From a virus: 64,000 nucleotides of DNA. The notes below the pieces were generated by a model. The model saw nothing but the letters and a program-made list of their open reading frames with translations. It did no database searches and was not told the origin of the DNA. The stretch lies in IMG/VR virus record IMGVR_UViG_3300011113_000581, positions 24,134 through 88,133 of that record. One strand, 5' to 3'. Both the position numbers and the translations under genes were made by a program. Below, piece by piece: positions 7,149 through 15,293 of this stretch. Each line of letters starts with the position of its first letter. Position 1 is the first letter of the stretch.

Positions 7149-7967
7149 TTAGTTACCAAGAAAAGATATAAAATCTTGTGGATTATCAACAGTTGCATAT
7201 ACATATTTATCAGCTGCAATGGGTTTTTTAATTTTTTGCAATCTTGATAAACCTTGTTTAGCAACGTCAAGCGCCGTAACAGGATCTGTATATAAAAGAT
7301 CTGCAACCACTCCATTAAATATCATTGCTTCTTCTTTTAAGCCTGCTGCATGCAAACCTTGTGAAACAGCTAAAGAAAGACTAGCTGCTTTTTGTCTTTC
7401 ATTTTTAATTTGTCCAGCCATACCAAAATCTAATTGTATAGGCCTTCCTGTCATTTTATTAAACATGACATTGCCAGGATGCCGGTCACCTAGGTTGATG
7501 TTATTAAGAGCAAGTAAACTCATTTGTTTTGCTTGATTTAATCGTTGTTTGTTAGTTAATTGATCTGTTGTTATATCTGCGGTTCCAGCGTGTGTATAAT
7601 TTGATCGTAAATCTTGCATTATAATTTCACCACGCATATTAGGATTTATTCCTGGCTCTAAAACAATTGTTTTTTCTCCAATTTTTGGGGGCATTAAAAA
7701 TGCTTCTGTAATTTGAGGTGCAACACCTAATTCAGCAGCTCTTGCTTGTGCATTAATTTCATTTAAAAGATTTTGTTTTTTTTCTAAAGTAATTTCTTTA
7801 GTAACTAAACCCGGTGCAGTTTCATAGACTTGACCAAATTGACCGCTACCAATTCTTTGTTGTGCACGTTTAGCCGCTTCTGCAGCCATCGCACGAACTT
7901 CTTCAGGACCAACACCAGAAGTAACAGGTCTTTTTTTTGCTAGAATATTTTTAACTACGTTAAACAC
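7149..7967 (-). CDS. Protein-kinase-fold protein
   Basis: 272 aa with the hallmarks of a protein kinase: glycine loop GSGQFGQVY at residues 40-48, VTKEI with the candidate ATP-binding Lys57, catalytic loop LGDRHPGNVMF (Asp161, Asn166) and LDFGMAG metal motif (Asp180). The DRHPGN form is closer to ABC1/UbiB and atypical kinases than to Hanks-type HRDLKPxN. All key residues are present, so it may be active, perhaps phosphorylating host proteins. It stands alone on the minus strand, convergent with the structured RNA. Confidence 0.7.
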   Translation of the reverse strand: MFNVVKNILAKKRPVTSGVGPEEVRAMAAEAAKRAQQRIGSGQFGQVYETAPGLVTKEITLEKKQNLLNEINAQARAAELGVAPQITEAFLMPPKIGEKTIVLEPGINPNMRGEIIMQDLRSNYTHAGTADITTDQLTNKQRLNQAKQMSLLALNNINLGDRHPGNVMFNKMTGRPIQLDFGMAGQIKNERQKAASLSLAVSQGLHAAGLKEEAMIFNGVVADLLYTDPVTALDVAKQGLSRLQKIKKPIAADKYVYATVDNPQDFISFLGN

Positions 7968-8107
7968 TGTGTTGTTATTAGATCTATTTTAATTATATTT
8001 TGTTTACATTTAGTCTAAGTTAATTAAACAAGACGGCACCTACTAACGTACTAGACGCAGTACTATAAGTAGACAATGCAATGTAGGTTCAAATCCTAGC
8101 TAGATGT

Positions 8108-8443
8108 TTACTTACCAAACAATCGCTTAACGCAATTAATAGCATCCATTACACGTCCTGTAATATTGACGCTACGTTTCCAACTACCTAACTCTGGTTG
8201 ATAACAAATAATTTCCCAGTCAGGAAAGTTGTGATCATTATCAAATTTACCAGTAAATTGATCATATGATCTGTAGTATGCCATTCCTAATTCCCAGTAT
8301 TTACCCCAACCTAAGTAAAAAGATCCATCATCACACCCATCTGGATTAAACCAAGTTAACTCTAATTGTCCAAGTTTAATCTTCCCATAATCTGCCCCTG
8401 GGTCAATACGCAGAAATAGTAAGTAGGTGTCTTCAGATTCCAT
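8108..8443 (-). CDS. Hypothetical 111-aa protein
   Basis: Not recognised. Aromatic- and Asp/Gly-rich (TWFNPDGCDDGSFYLGWGKYWELG), probably beta-rich and globular. Start ATG 8443. Divergent from the HNH gene at 8488. Confidence 0.5.
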   Translation of the reverse strand: MESEDTYLLFLRIDPGADYGKIKLGQLELTWFNPDGCDDGSFYLGWGKYWELGMAYYRSYDQFTGKFDNDHNFPDWEIICYQPELGSWKRSVNITGRVMDAINCVKRLFGK

Positions 8444-8487
8444 GTGAATAAAGTAGCTATACTCAGTGTACTTGTTTTAAGAAGTTT

Positions 8488-8733
8488 GTGCCATCCACCA
8501 AAAGCACACTTCAGAAAAATAAAAAAAAAATGCTGGAGTACAAAAAAACGTTGTGTTGCAAACGATGTGGAACAGATGATTATCGACTGTTAGATTTTCA
8601 TCACGAAAGAGAAAAGGATAACAAAGTATCAGCTCTTTTACATGGAGGATACGCTTGGCAGCGCATCCAAAAAGAAATTGATAAATGTATTCCTTTATGT
8701 GCTAACTGTCATAGGCTTGAGCACTGGCAATGA
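8488..8733 (+). CDS. HNH endonuclease, small
   Basis: 81 aa from GTG. CKRCG ... LDFHHER ... CANCHRLEH gives the two CxxC zinc pairs bracketing the HH and H residues of an HNH nuclease. Likely a free-standing homing-type enzyme; it precedes an endonuclease VII-family gene by 29 nt. Confidence 0.75.
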   Translation: MPSTKSTLQKNKKKMLEYKKTLCCKRCGTDDYRLLDFHHEREKDNKVSALLHGGYAWQRIQKEIDKCIPLCANCHRLEHWQ

Positions 8734-8762
8734 TAAAATATTCGTAGTTAAAATTTTTCGTA

Positions 8763-9218
8763 ATGTCAAAAAAAGTTTGCAGTGTCTGCAATGAACTAAA
8801 ACTACTTGAAGATTTTTACAAAGAATCAAGGGTAAAAGATGGACGAGCAAGACGTTGCAAGCTTTGTCATACAAAAATAACAAATGAATATCGCAAAAAA
8901 AATCCTGAAATATATCGCAAAGCAAGTTTAAAGCATTGGCATGGTCTAAATCAAAAGGAAAAACAAGAAAAATGGATAAAACGTTATGGGTTATCAGCTA
9001 AAGAATATTACAAAATGCTTGAAAAACAAAAAGAAGTATGTAAAATATGCAACAAAAAATGTTCAAGTAAACAAACTTTATCCGTAGATCATTGCCACAA
9101 AACAGGAAAAGTAAGAGGGTTATTGTGTATAAAATGTAATACTTCTTTAGGAATGCTTAATGATGATGTAAGTTTATTTTACTCAGCCATTAAGTATCTT
9201 AAGAGTTTCGAAGAGTAG
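8763..9218 (+). CDS. Endonuclease VII-family nuclease
   Basis: 151 aa, complete. Order: CSVC/CKLC zinc knuckle (residues 6-35), basic YRKKNPEIYRKAS helix, CKICNKKC, VDHCHKTGKVRG with catalytic His, then CIKCNTSLG. This is the Recombination_endonuclease_VII layout. Its 3' end overlaps the convergent Dps-like gene by 20 nt. The window-edge gene at 1-343 is a relative. Probably a mobile free-standing nuclease rather than a packaging junction resolvase. Confidence 0.8.
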   Translation: MSKKVCSVCNELKLLEDFYKESRVKDGRARRCKLCHTKITNEYRKKNPEIYRKASLKHWHGLNQKEKQEKWIKRYGLSAKEYYKMLEKQKEVCKICNKKCSSKQTLSVDHCHKTGKVRGLLCIKCNTSLGMLNDDVSLFYSAIKYLKSFEE

Positions 9219-9750
9219 CTTTAATCATCCATGCCGCTTTAAACGCTTCCCCACACAGCTCAGCCATGTAATTCTGGATATCAATGGCACCTACCTTGGC
9301 AGCAATAGGCTCTAGTTTTTTAGTCTTCATGCCCAACTCCTCAAGATTTTTGTAGTACACACCTAGCATCTCAGTTGCTTTATAGCTGGTGCAGTGCTTG
9401 AACTCTGGGCTTGCTTCCATCAAACCGTTGTGGCAGGAAGGGAGCAGATAGTCCATGCTGCGAATAAATTCCCCAAGTTTATCAAACTGTTCGATGTGTG
9501 CTTCATATTGATCTTTTAAAAACTTGTGTACACCTAAAAAATTTGACCCTTCTATATTCAAATGAATCAAATGACTTTGCACCTGGAGCTGGTGCACATA
9601 AGCCATCAGTGAAATCAACTGCTGAATAAAAGAACCAACGTCCCCACCCTTAGATTTGCCAGGTGCTTTGGGTTTTTCTTGTGCCTGAGGAACCGCTTGA
9701 AGGGGAGGGGTTTGTGGTTCTTGCACCAGTTGAGGACCGGGGGTATACAT
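9199..9750 (-). CDS. Dps/ferritin-like protein
   Basis: 183 aa with a Pro/Gln-rich N-terminal tail (residues 1-35), then a helical body. IHLNIEGSNFLGVHKFLKDQY matches the Dps segment (HWNVKG-x-F-x2-LH), and FDKLGEFI supplies the D-x3-E pair of the inter-subunit ferroxidase site; the acidic residue after the second His is shifted by one. Dps proteins oxidise and store iron and can coat DNA. Viral Dps-like proteins might protect genomes or bind iron in the particle. Its neighbour 9792-11111 is a virion-type protein. Confidence 0.55.
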   Translation of the reverse strand: MYTPGPQLVQEPQTPPLQAVPQAQEKPKAPGKSKGGDVGSFIQQLISLMAYVHQLQVQSHLIHLNIEGSNFLGVHKFLKDQYEAHIEQFDKLGEFIRSMDYLLPSCHNGLMEASPEFKHCTSYKATEMLGVYYKNLEELGMKTKKLEPIAAKVGAIDIQNYMAELCGEAFKAAWMIKATLRNS

Positions 9751-9791
9751 AATCTTTAGTCGGTAGTTCCAGTTTATCAGCCGTTAACACC

Positions 9792-11111
9792 TCATCTTGA
9801 TATTTCCTCCCAATCCATAGATGCAAGAACATCAGCACCAGCAGAAGCACTGCTGCACACCAAGGTTAATTCTGTAGGAGTACTGGTAAGACCATTACGT
9901 TCCAGCTGGAATGCAAACAATGCTTCTTTCAAGATATCAATAACGGTTGAGCCTTGGTTAGAGCCAATAGCAAAACCACCAGCTAAAGAACGTCCTGTGC
10001 CAACAGCAAAGGATGTGCCAGTAATGTTGTATTCAACAGAAGAATTTGCAGAGGTGGTATCCCAAGATCCGCCAGTGGTTGTACCACCAACAATTACTTT
10101 CCAGTTGTAGTTTGCATTATTTGTAATACCCAAAATTGACAAAGCAGTTAAAATAACAATCGCATCAAGACGAGTTGACTTAAGACGAATCGAGATAACA
10201 GGATAATCAGTTGACGCGTTTGTTAAATCACGCGGAGATGCAACCGGAGTTCCAACTGTTGACTGGGCACCACGCAATTCATATCCACCTTCCGACAATA
10301 CGGTTGAGCAAACTTGCTTTAAGGTACTGCTACTTGCCGTAGTACCTACATTAGTAATTTCATAACGCAACGGCAAGGATGCCGTTGTAATGTAGGTGGA
10401 TGTGATTAAGTTGGCATGGTGAAATGAATGGCAGTGAATAAACGCACCATTAATTACAAATCCTGCACGCACAGTACCAAGGCCAAGCCATTCAATATCA
10501 AACCAAAGGATTTGAGCCTTAGTAATATCAAGCGTAAATCCTGATGGTCCACTGCCGTTTAATGTATCAATATTCCAATTAGTTTGTAGTACTCGTGTTT
10601 CGGCAAGGCTTCCACTTACTGAACTACGCTCAACAAAAGCTGGGCCCGTAGTTCCACTGACCTCCAGGTACATACCATTAGCAGCGCCGTAGTAACCAAC
10701 TCGCTGCCGCAGGTTGGCTTTTGCAGGATTCATTACAAAGGTTGACATAAACAACAAGGATTTTCCTGGTTGATATGAACAAACTTTGTTAGTTTCTCGG
10801 ATGATTTCAGATCCAGATGTAGTTGTTACATTAAGATCAACCAGGCCTTGGTTTGCATTAAATGCGTACGTAGCACCAGTGCCACTGGAAGTAGACCACA
10901 GACCATTATCGTTGTAACGATGGCTTGAATCAAATAAAGTTAAAGGTGCTGATACACGTGTCCTACCAAATGCATCACCCGCCATACCAGCAGGTTGACT
11001 ATACACAGTATTACCGCTTGAAGTTGTTACCTCAAGCGGCCTTCCACTGCACGTTTGTACTTTAATTACTTCATACAGATTGGTATCTGTCGGATCTCTA
11101 TATAACGGCAT
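9792..11111 (-). CDS. Virion-type structural protein, 439 aa
   Basis: Contains DAFGRTRVSAPLTLFDSS and a long beta-rich region (FDIEWLGLGTVRAGFVINGAFIHCHSFHH) that I recognise as recurring in annotated structural proteins of many phages, without a defined role. Thr/Ser/Gly-rich, no membrane segment. It is on the minus strand, away from the plus-strand virion block, so a late promoter of its own would be expected. Probable tail or head-decoration protein. Confidence 0.6.
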   Translation of the reverse strand: MPLYRDPTDTNLYEVIKVQTCSGRPLEVTTSSGNTVYSQPAGMAGDAFGRTRVSAPLTLFDSSHRYNDNGLWSTSSGTGATYAFNANQGLVDLNVTTTSGSEIIRETNKVCSYQPGKSLLFMSTFVMNPAKANLRQRVGYYGAANGMYLEVSGTTGPAFVERSSVSGSLAETRVLQTNWNIDTLNGSGPSGFTLDITKAQILWFDIEWLGLGTVRAGFVINGAFIHCHSFHHANLITSTYITTASLPLRYEITNVGTTASSSTLKQVCSTVLSEGGYELRGAQSTVGTPVASPRDLTNASTDYPVISIRLKSTRLDAIVILTALSILGITNNANYNWKVIVGGTTTGGSWDTTSANSSVEYNITGTSFAVGTGRSLAGGFAIGSNQGSTVIDILKEALFAFQLERNGLTSTPTELTLVCSSASAGADVLASMDWEEISR

Positions 11112-11131
11112 GTAACTAAGTCAAGTTACAT

Positions 11132-11323
11132 TCATTCTATTTCAACTAAATAACCAAAGTCTCTTGGTTCAGTCACAGCTACATTTTTTGTACCGCATAC
11201 ATCACACGTATTCATGTGATAAGTAGCACAATGTGTTTTGGGAAATAACCCTCCAGGTTGGTACCACTTACCATACTTAACACCACAGTCGTTGCAGACC
11301 CAGTCAACTTGTTTACTTTTCAT
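11132..11323 (-). CDS. Zinc-ribbon protein, 63 aa
   Basis: VCNDCG at residue 9 and CDVCG at residue 40, with an intervening H-C-x3-H, make one or two treble-clef/ribbon zinc sites. Overlaps the upstream gene's 3' end by 11 nt. Function unknown. Confidence 0.6.
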   Translation of the reverse strand: MKSKQVDWVCNDCGVKYGKWYQPGGLFPKTHCATYHMNTCDVCGTKNVAVTEPRDFGYLVEIE

Positions 11324-11669
11324 TAAGCTTAAACCGAAGAGTTGTTTTAAGGTTGTTGTAAAAATTTTCTTTGCTTTTGTAAAACTGACGTTGTTCTTCT
11401 AGTGATTCAATAAGTGCTTTAGCAATTTCTTCTTCAGTAAACATGTCTTCTGCAATAGCAAGCGTGTCACAAAAGCCATCCATCATTTGCTTGTAGCCAG
11501 TTGCTTTAAGATCCATTGATGTTAACTCTTGAATAGTTTGCATAACATTAGTTGTATCATGCATGTGTTCACGTAGATGTTTAGCATCCCCTGGAGCAGC
11601 CGTCGCAGGATTCCCCAATCGTTTTGTTGCGTTGTACTCTTGGATTAAATCCGAGTCTTTGAGTTTCAT
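11313..11669 (-). CDS. Hypothetical helical protein, 118 aa
   Basis: Start chosen at ATG 11669 (MKLKDSDLIQ), which lies inside the preceding gene; an ATG at 11684 would add five residues. Predominantly helical and acidic (MFTEEEIAKALIESLEEQRQ). Not recognised. Confidence 0.5.
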   Translation of the reverse strand: MKLKDSDLIQEYNATKRLGNPATAAPGDAKHLREHMHDTTNVMQTIQELTSMDLKATGYKQMMDGFCDTLAIAEDMFTEEEIAKALIESLEEQRQFYKSKENFYNNLKTTLRFKLNEK

Positions 11670-11823
11670 TAATAAAATCCTCAATACATTTGTGGTATCC
11701 CTGAAGGAATTCTTCAGGATAAGGAACTTCGTCGTCAGGCGGATACCCTACGTACGAAAGAAAGTTAAGATCAAGAGTTTGTGTGATTCTTTTTAATACT
11801 TGTTCAGTAGTAAGTTCATTCAT
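11581..11823 (-). CDS. Hypothetical 80-aa protein
   Basis: Acidic N-terminal half (YPPDDEVPYPEEFLQGYHKC) of good protein character; the last 25 residues overlap the next gene by 89 nt in another frame and end in CDGCSRGC. A GC-rich hairpin at 11841-11860 lies 17 nt upstream of the ATG. Not recognised. Confidence 0.45.
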   Translation of the reverse strand: MNELTTEQVLKRITQTLDLNFLSYVGYPPDDEVPYPEEFLQGYHKCIEDFINETQRLGFNPRVQRNKTIGESCDGCSRGC

Positions 11824-11840
11824 AAGCCTGGTTCAAACTA

Positions 11841-11860
11841 GGCCCACCTTACGATGGGCC
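11841..11860 (-). promoter_or_regulatory. Leader hairpin
   Basis: GGCCCA/TGGGCC stem with an 8-nt loop, 17 nt upstream of the start at 11823 and 9 nt before the stop codon of the upstream gene. No T-run, so not a simple terminator. Spacing resembles the class A/B leaders elsewhere on this strand. Confidence 0.4.
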
Positions 11861-11869
11861 ATTAATTTG

Positions 11870-12130
11870 TCAAGTAGTAATTGTTTCTTTTAATGATTGT
11901 TCATAAGCATCTACGGCAGCTTTAAATTCAAAGTACTGATCGCGCATAGCGGGACCAGCTTCTTGTATACAAAAGTCTTGCCAGAGCCCAGTGTATAAGC
12001 TGTGCATTGGATGGCTTTTGTTTTGCCGTCCAGAACAATTGTACATGTGCTCGAGGAAATCAGATCGTTGTTGTTCTTTTTCAACGCTCCAATTGTCGAG
12101 GATTACTTGATAGTCAAATGAGTTAGACAT
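11870..12130 (-). CDS. Hypothetical 86-aa protein
   Basis: Helical, soluble, with two Trp and several Gln/Glu (DNWSVEKEQQRSDFLEHMYN). ATG 12130 overlaps the TAA of the upstream gene by one base, so it is coupled to it. Not recognised. Confidence 0.5.
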   Translation of the reverse strand: MSNSFDYQVILDNWSVEKEQQRSDFLEHMYNCSGRQNKSHPMHSLYTGLWQDFCIQEAGPAMRDQYFEFKAAVDAYEQSLKETITT

Positions 12131-12318
12131 TAGCGCTCTTGAGTTTGCATACGGTAAATCTCTTGAACTTCTGGACGTGCATCTCGGATGGCATCATGAA
12201 TGTCATCTTCTACCATCTGAATGAATTGTTCCTTGGTACGCCCTTTAAAAGCGTCCCATTCAATCTCCAGATCAATAGTGAGCCTTAGATCCAAAAGGTT
12301 CTTAACAGGTGCTTCCAT
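12130..12318 (-). CDS. Hypothetical 62-aa acidic protein
   Basis: Asp/Glu-rich helical protein (EQFIQMVEDDIHDAIRDARPEVQ). First gene of a coupled pair with 11870-12130. Not recognised. Confidence 0.45.
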   Translation of the reverse strand: MEAPVKNLLDLRLTIDLEIEWDAFKGRTKEQFIQMVEDDIHDAIRDARPEVQEIYRMQTQER

Positions 12319-12349
12319 TTCTAGAAGTGAGGTACCTGATTAGGCTACA

Positions 12350-12613
12350 TCATTTTTCTAGTAAACGCTCAAGTGAGTGCATTTGATTTTGCTGGTAGTA
12401 CCCAAGTCGTTCTTGGATTATGTGTGTGTAATTGATGGCTGCATCAACCATTTCTGTTGCATCCATAGAAGCAGCAAGGTTTTCATTGGCTAACATTGCA
12501 GCAGTTAATACTGTTGTTTGCCATTCCAACTTACTTCCAATTAGTGCGGGTAAAGGAGTACCACCTTGCGTAAACGATTCAATTAATCGCATTAATCCAT
12601 CGTCCGTAGCCAT
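12350..12613 (-). CDS. Hypothetical 87-aa helical protein
   Basis: All-helical appearance with Ala/Met-rich middle (TAAMLANENLAASMDATEMVDAAINYTHIIQ). No motif recognised. Confidence 0.5.
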   Translation of the reverse strand: MATDDGLMRLIESFTQGGTPLPALIGSKLEWQTTVLTAAMLANENLAASMDATEMVDAAINYTHIIQERLGYYQQNQMHSLERLLEK

Positions 12614-12646
12614 GGTACTCCTTACTTTTTCTTTAGTTTACCGCGA

Positions 12647-12868
12647 TCAGTTTTTACCTTTCATCAAGTAATACCAATAAGCATTTCTTGAATTTTGGTG
12701 GAACCGTTTGCCGCTAAGCAACTTAAGCTTTCGTTCTTCCAGCTCTTGTGCTTTTGATTCGTTATACGGAAGTGTATCTCCGTTATCACAAAGCATTGCC
12801 AACTCCAAATCAACCATCTCAATCTGAAGCTGGAAGTCATCTACTGCTTGCTCATGACAGCGACACAT
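12647..12868 (-). CDS. Hypothetical 73-aa protein
   Basis: Start placed at ATG 12868, 20 nt after the upstream stop and preceded by a GAGG; the open frame extends to 13060, but that extension lies entirely over the Gp157-like gene. Encodes MCRCHEQAVDDFQLQIEMVDLELAM and a Lys/Arg-rich end. Looks like a small coiled-coil protein. Confidence 0.45.
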   Translation of the reverse strand: MCRCHEQAVDDFQLQIEMVDLELAMLCDNGDTLPYNESKAQELEERKLKLLSGKRFHQNSRNAYWYYLMKGKN

Positions 12869-12887
12869 GATGTGCGCATCCTCAAGA

Positions 12888-13616
12888 TCAGTCGGTGGCG
12901 TCAGATTCTGATAAAAGCTCTTTTGGATATTCGGATGAAAGATCGTCCATTCCCTTGGTGTGGACAATTCGATTTCGTTTGATGTTGTAGTCCTGGTAGA
13001 TTTTGACGCCTTGGGGGAGGTTGATTCCTTCTTGGTAAGCACAGCAGAGTTTGTCGACATTTAAAATAATTTCGGTTTTTGTGACAGGTTTAATAGTTTG
13101 TTCAACCATCTCCCCTTCCATAGAAGTTACCACAACTTCTTTCGTAGTTCTGATCGTTTGTTTTAAACAGTACTTAACCTGGTCCTGCTCGTCCCACTCC
13201 TCTACAGGAATGGACAGTTCAACGGTCAGCTCTTTCTTTTTACTTAACACAAACTCATAGTTTTTTCCAACAATACGATTTGAATCTAGTGGTGCAGAAC
13301 GACGTAACCAGTTAATCAAACCTTTGATTTGATTGACTTGAGACTCGTGATGTTTACGAGCAGCCATTAAAAGATCTTGCTCTTTCTTGGCACGCTCTAC
13401 TGCATCCTCGTGGTGCGCCCATGCATAGTACAGTCGATCTATTTTTTCAGATCGAAGATTCCTGCATTGCTCAAGCTCAGCCTGCACCAACTCCTGGGAC
13501 TCAAGAGATAGCAAAGGAGCAGAGCGTTCCAGGGTAACATGATGCTCGTACAGTTTTAATATGGATAGTTCATTTAGTTTAGTTTGTGTAACTTGTTTTT
13601 GTTGAGTTAAGTTCAT
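12888..13616 (-). CDS. Siphovirus Gp157-like recombination-associated protein
   Basis: 242 aa. N-terminal two-thirds is long helical coiled coil (RSEKIDRLYYAWAHHEDAVERAKKEQDLLMAARKHHES), followed by a beta segment (NYEFVLSKKKELTVELSIPVEEW) and KIYQDYNIKRN. This helical-then-beta plan matches Gp157/Gam-like proteins, usually beside SSB and recombination genes and thought to protect DNA ends or confer resistance. Start chosen at ATG 13616, overlapping no other gene. Coupled behind the 37-aa gene. Confidence 0.55.
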   Translation of the reverse strand: MNLTQQKQVTQTKLNELSILKLYEHHVTLERSAPLLSLESQELVQAELEQCRNLRSEKIDRLYYAWAHHEDAVERAKKEQDLLMAARKHHESQVNQIKGLINWLRRSAPLDSNRIVGKNYEFVLSKKKELTVELSIPVEEWDEQDQVKYCLKQTIRTTKEVVVTSMEGEMVEQTIKPVTKTEIILNVDKLCCAYQEGINLPQGVKIYQDYNIKRNRIVHTKGMDDLSSEYPKELLSESDATD

Positions 13617-13620
13617 TGAT

Positions 13621-13734
13621 TTAAGCAAAATGATTTGTAAGTTTGTTCATTACATAGGCCAGCATTGCTCCGCATGCTGCCCAAAGAATGTCCTTGAGAA
13701 CAGGAATAACAATACCAAGAAGCGTTTCAAACAT
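13621..13734 (-). CDS. Small membrane protein, 37 aa
   Basis: MFETLLGIVIPVLKDILWAACGAMLAYVMNK...: one hydrophobic helix of about 20 residues plus a short amphipathic start. A class A element sits 27 nt upstream of its ATG, and its stop is 4 nt before the next start, all arguing that it is a real gene. Function unknown; holin-like or host-membrane peptide are possibilities. Confidence 0.6.
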   Translation of the reverse strand: MFETLLGIVIPVLKDILWAACGAMLAYVMNKLTNHFA

Positions 13735-13760
13735 TAATCTGTGTTGTGTTAGTTGGATAG

Positions 13761-13787
13761 GCAGTTTAACGTCATACCCAGGACGTT
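13761..13787 (-). promoter_or_regulatory. Class A leader element (copy 1)
   Basis: On the minus strand: AACGTC, CTGGGTAT, GACGTT, then AAACTGC. The two hexamers form a perfect inverted repeat around an 8-nt centre. The element lies 27 nt upstream of the 37-aa gene. Family described under Findings. Confidence 0.7.
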
Positions 13788-13790
13788 AGC

Positions 13791-14084
13791 TTACTCTTTA
13801 ATTTGCTTAGCTTCTTCTTCCATAGTTTCTTCAAAAGTATATCGACGCCGTTTAATAGCGTCAGGGTTCTTTTCTTTTTGAATTACACGTGCATCTTCTG
13901 ATGCAGCATACAACACCTCCTGGAAAGAATCCCAAACAAACTTAGGATCTTTTAAGTATCCAGTAAATCCAAAAGCATCTAATGTAATAACATGTTGTTT
14001 AAGTAGTTCACAAAGCAAATCAGATTTACTTTGAACCAAATGCTTAAACTGTTCTTCGGGTAAATCGTAAGTATCAAGATTCAT
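13791..14084 (-). CDS. Hypothetical 97-aa helical protein
   Basis: Start at ATG 14084, overlapping the end of the upstream gene (ATGAATCTTGA). Helical, with a charged C-terminus (RRRYTFEETMEEEAKQIKE). Not recognised. Confidence 0.5.
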   Translation of the reverse strand: MNLDTYDLPEEQFKHLVQSKSDLLCELLKQHVITLDAFGFTGYLKDPKFVWDSFQEVLYAASEDARVIQKEKNPDAIKRRRYTFEETMEEEAKQIKE

Positions 14085-14331
14085 AACTAAAATCCTCATC
14101 AGGAAAAGCTTTTTCAATAGCAGCAGTTAATGCATCTATCATGAATTGTTTTTGCAATTGTTCTCCAAGGTTTGTCCACCACTGAAGGTCTGCATCTGTT
14201 TCATCCCATTCAATTTGAATAGTACCAGATCCATCTTCTTCAGAAGTGTATTTAATATTGAGTTTAAAAATAGAGTTTGAATCTACGGTTGAGGCACAAA
14301 GTTCTGCTCTGTATTCTTTTTGGTTTTCCAT
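14074..14331 (-). CDS. Hypothetical 85-aa acidic protein
   Basis: N-terminal beta-like segment then an acidic helix (WDETDADLQWWTNLGEQLQKQF). Its start overlaps the SWIM-domain gene by 49 nt and its end overlaps the next start, so the three are translated together. Confidence 0.5.
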   Translation of the reverse strand: MENQKEYRAELCASTVDSNSIFKLNIKYTSEEDGSGTIQIEWDETDADLQWWTNLGEQLQKQFMIDALTAAIEKAFPDEDFSYES

Positions 14332-15269
14332 GCATTAGATAGTTGAGGTAAGGCTGTCCCTGGGAAAGGAACAAAGCCATTGTCTAACATGTTATCAAAA
14401 AGATCCCATGCATTGTGTTGCGTAAATACTTCTTTAGGTTTGTAGGTTTTCCATGCAGGCAACGGAGCCATAGAACCATGTTTGGTATACAGAACAAGGA
14501 ATCGACCTTTATCTGATTTACCTTCTGGTGGTGCGTACCACCAAGCCGTAGCATCTCTTGGTGCTTGACCACGGCAATTGTTACGTACCTCAGTCCTTTT
14601 AACAAGAAGCTGACGATAACGTTTCATCCAAGTTAAGTGAATACACCAAGGTTGATACCCTTCAATCTCAGCCTGGAACTCAGACAAATTATTTAGTTGT
14701 CTTTGGAAAGAACCGCAAGAGCAGTATGGTGTTTTCTGAAGTTCTTTATTGCAATTAACTTCATTGCTTTCATTATCCTCACTTGGATCCAAATAGCTTT
14801 CATTAATGATGTGGAAACCGTCAGGGGCAACCAAATGTCCCAGGTCAGCCTGATCACTCTGTAAAAGTGTCTCAAGTTTAATCCGATCCGATATGTGAAT
14901 AAATTTATCTGCCCACGAACGCTGAGCTTGCGCCGCAAACGAGAGGTGCCCAAGTGCGTGGCTGTAGTGCCAACCCTTGAACATGATGTATGCATTGTTA
15001 TGCCAAATGGATGGACCACGGTAGTTAGGACCTAGGTAAGAGAAAAAGTCTTTAAGGCGAAAAGTAAATTGCTGGTATGCAGCCTTGACTAAGTTCCTGT
15101 CATAAGTTTGCTCAGTACCATCGTTACGCACCACGATAACAGAATCATCTCGCAAATAAATTGCGGAGATTTCCGTGTCATCAAATTCCGGAAACGCACG
15201 TCTGATGTTACTCCGTGTGTAAATAATTTGTTGAGCCTGGTTAAGTTCTTTGATGAGTTTAGTGGTCAT
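14283..15269 (-). CDS. SWIM zinc-finger protein
   Basis: 328 aa from ATG 15269. A CSCGSF ... PWCIHL pair (about 27 residues apart) fits the SWIM signature CxCx(n)CxH, a zinc fold mediating DNA or protein binding. The preceding region (GPSIWHNNAYIMFKGWHYSHALGHLS) is aromatic and not recognised. Related architectures occur in phage proteins of unknown role. Preceded by a class A variant 25 nt before the start. Confidence 0.6.
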   Translation of the reverse strand: MTTKLIKELNQAQQIIYTRSNIRRAFPEFDDTEISAIYLRDDSVIVVRNDGTEQTYDRNLVKAAYQQFTFRLKDFFSYLGPNYRGPSIWHNNAYIMFKGWHYSHALGHLSFAAQAQRSWADKFIHISDRIKLETLLQSDQADLGHLVAPDGFHIINESYLDPSEDNESNEVNCNKELQKTPYCSCGSFQRQLNNLSEFQAEIEGYQPWCIHLTWMKRYRQLLVKRTEVRNNCRGQAPRDATAWWYAPPEGKSDKGRFLVLYTKHGSMAPLPAWKTYKPKEVFTQHNAWDLFDNMLDNGFVPFPGTALPQLSNAWKTKKNTEQNFVPQP

Positions 15270-15293
15270 AATTGAATTGAGTTTGTGTTGATT

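Noticed and set aside
6826-7152. 108-codon plus-strand frame
   Set aside because: Runs through the tRNA-like domain, low-complexity and typical of translated structured RNA; no ribosome-binding site.
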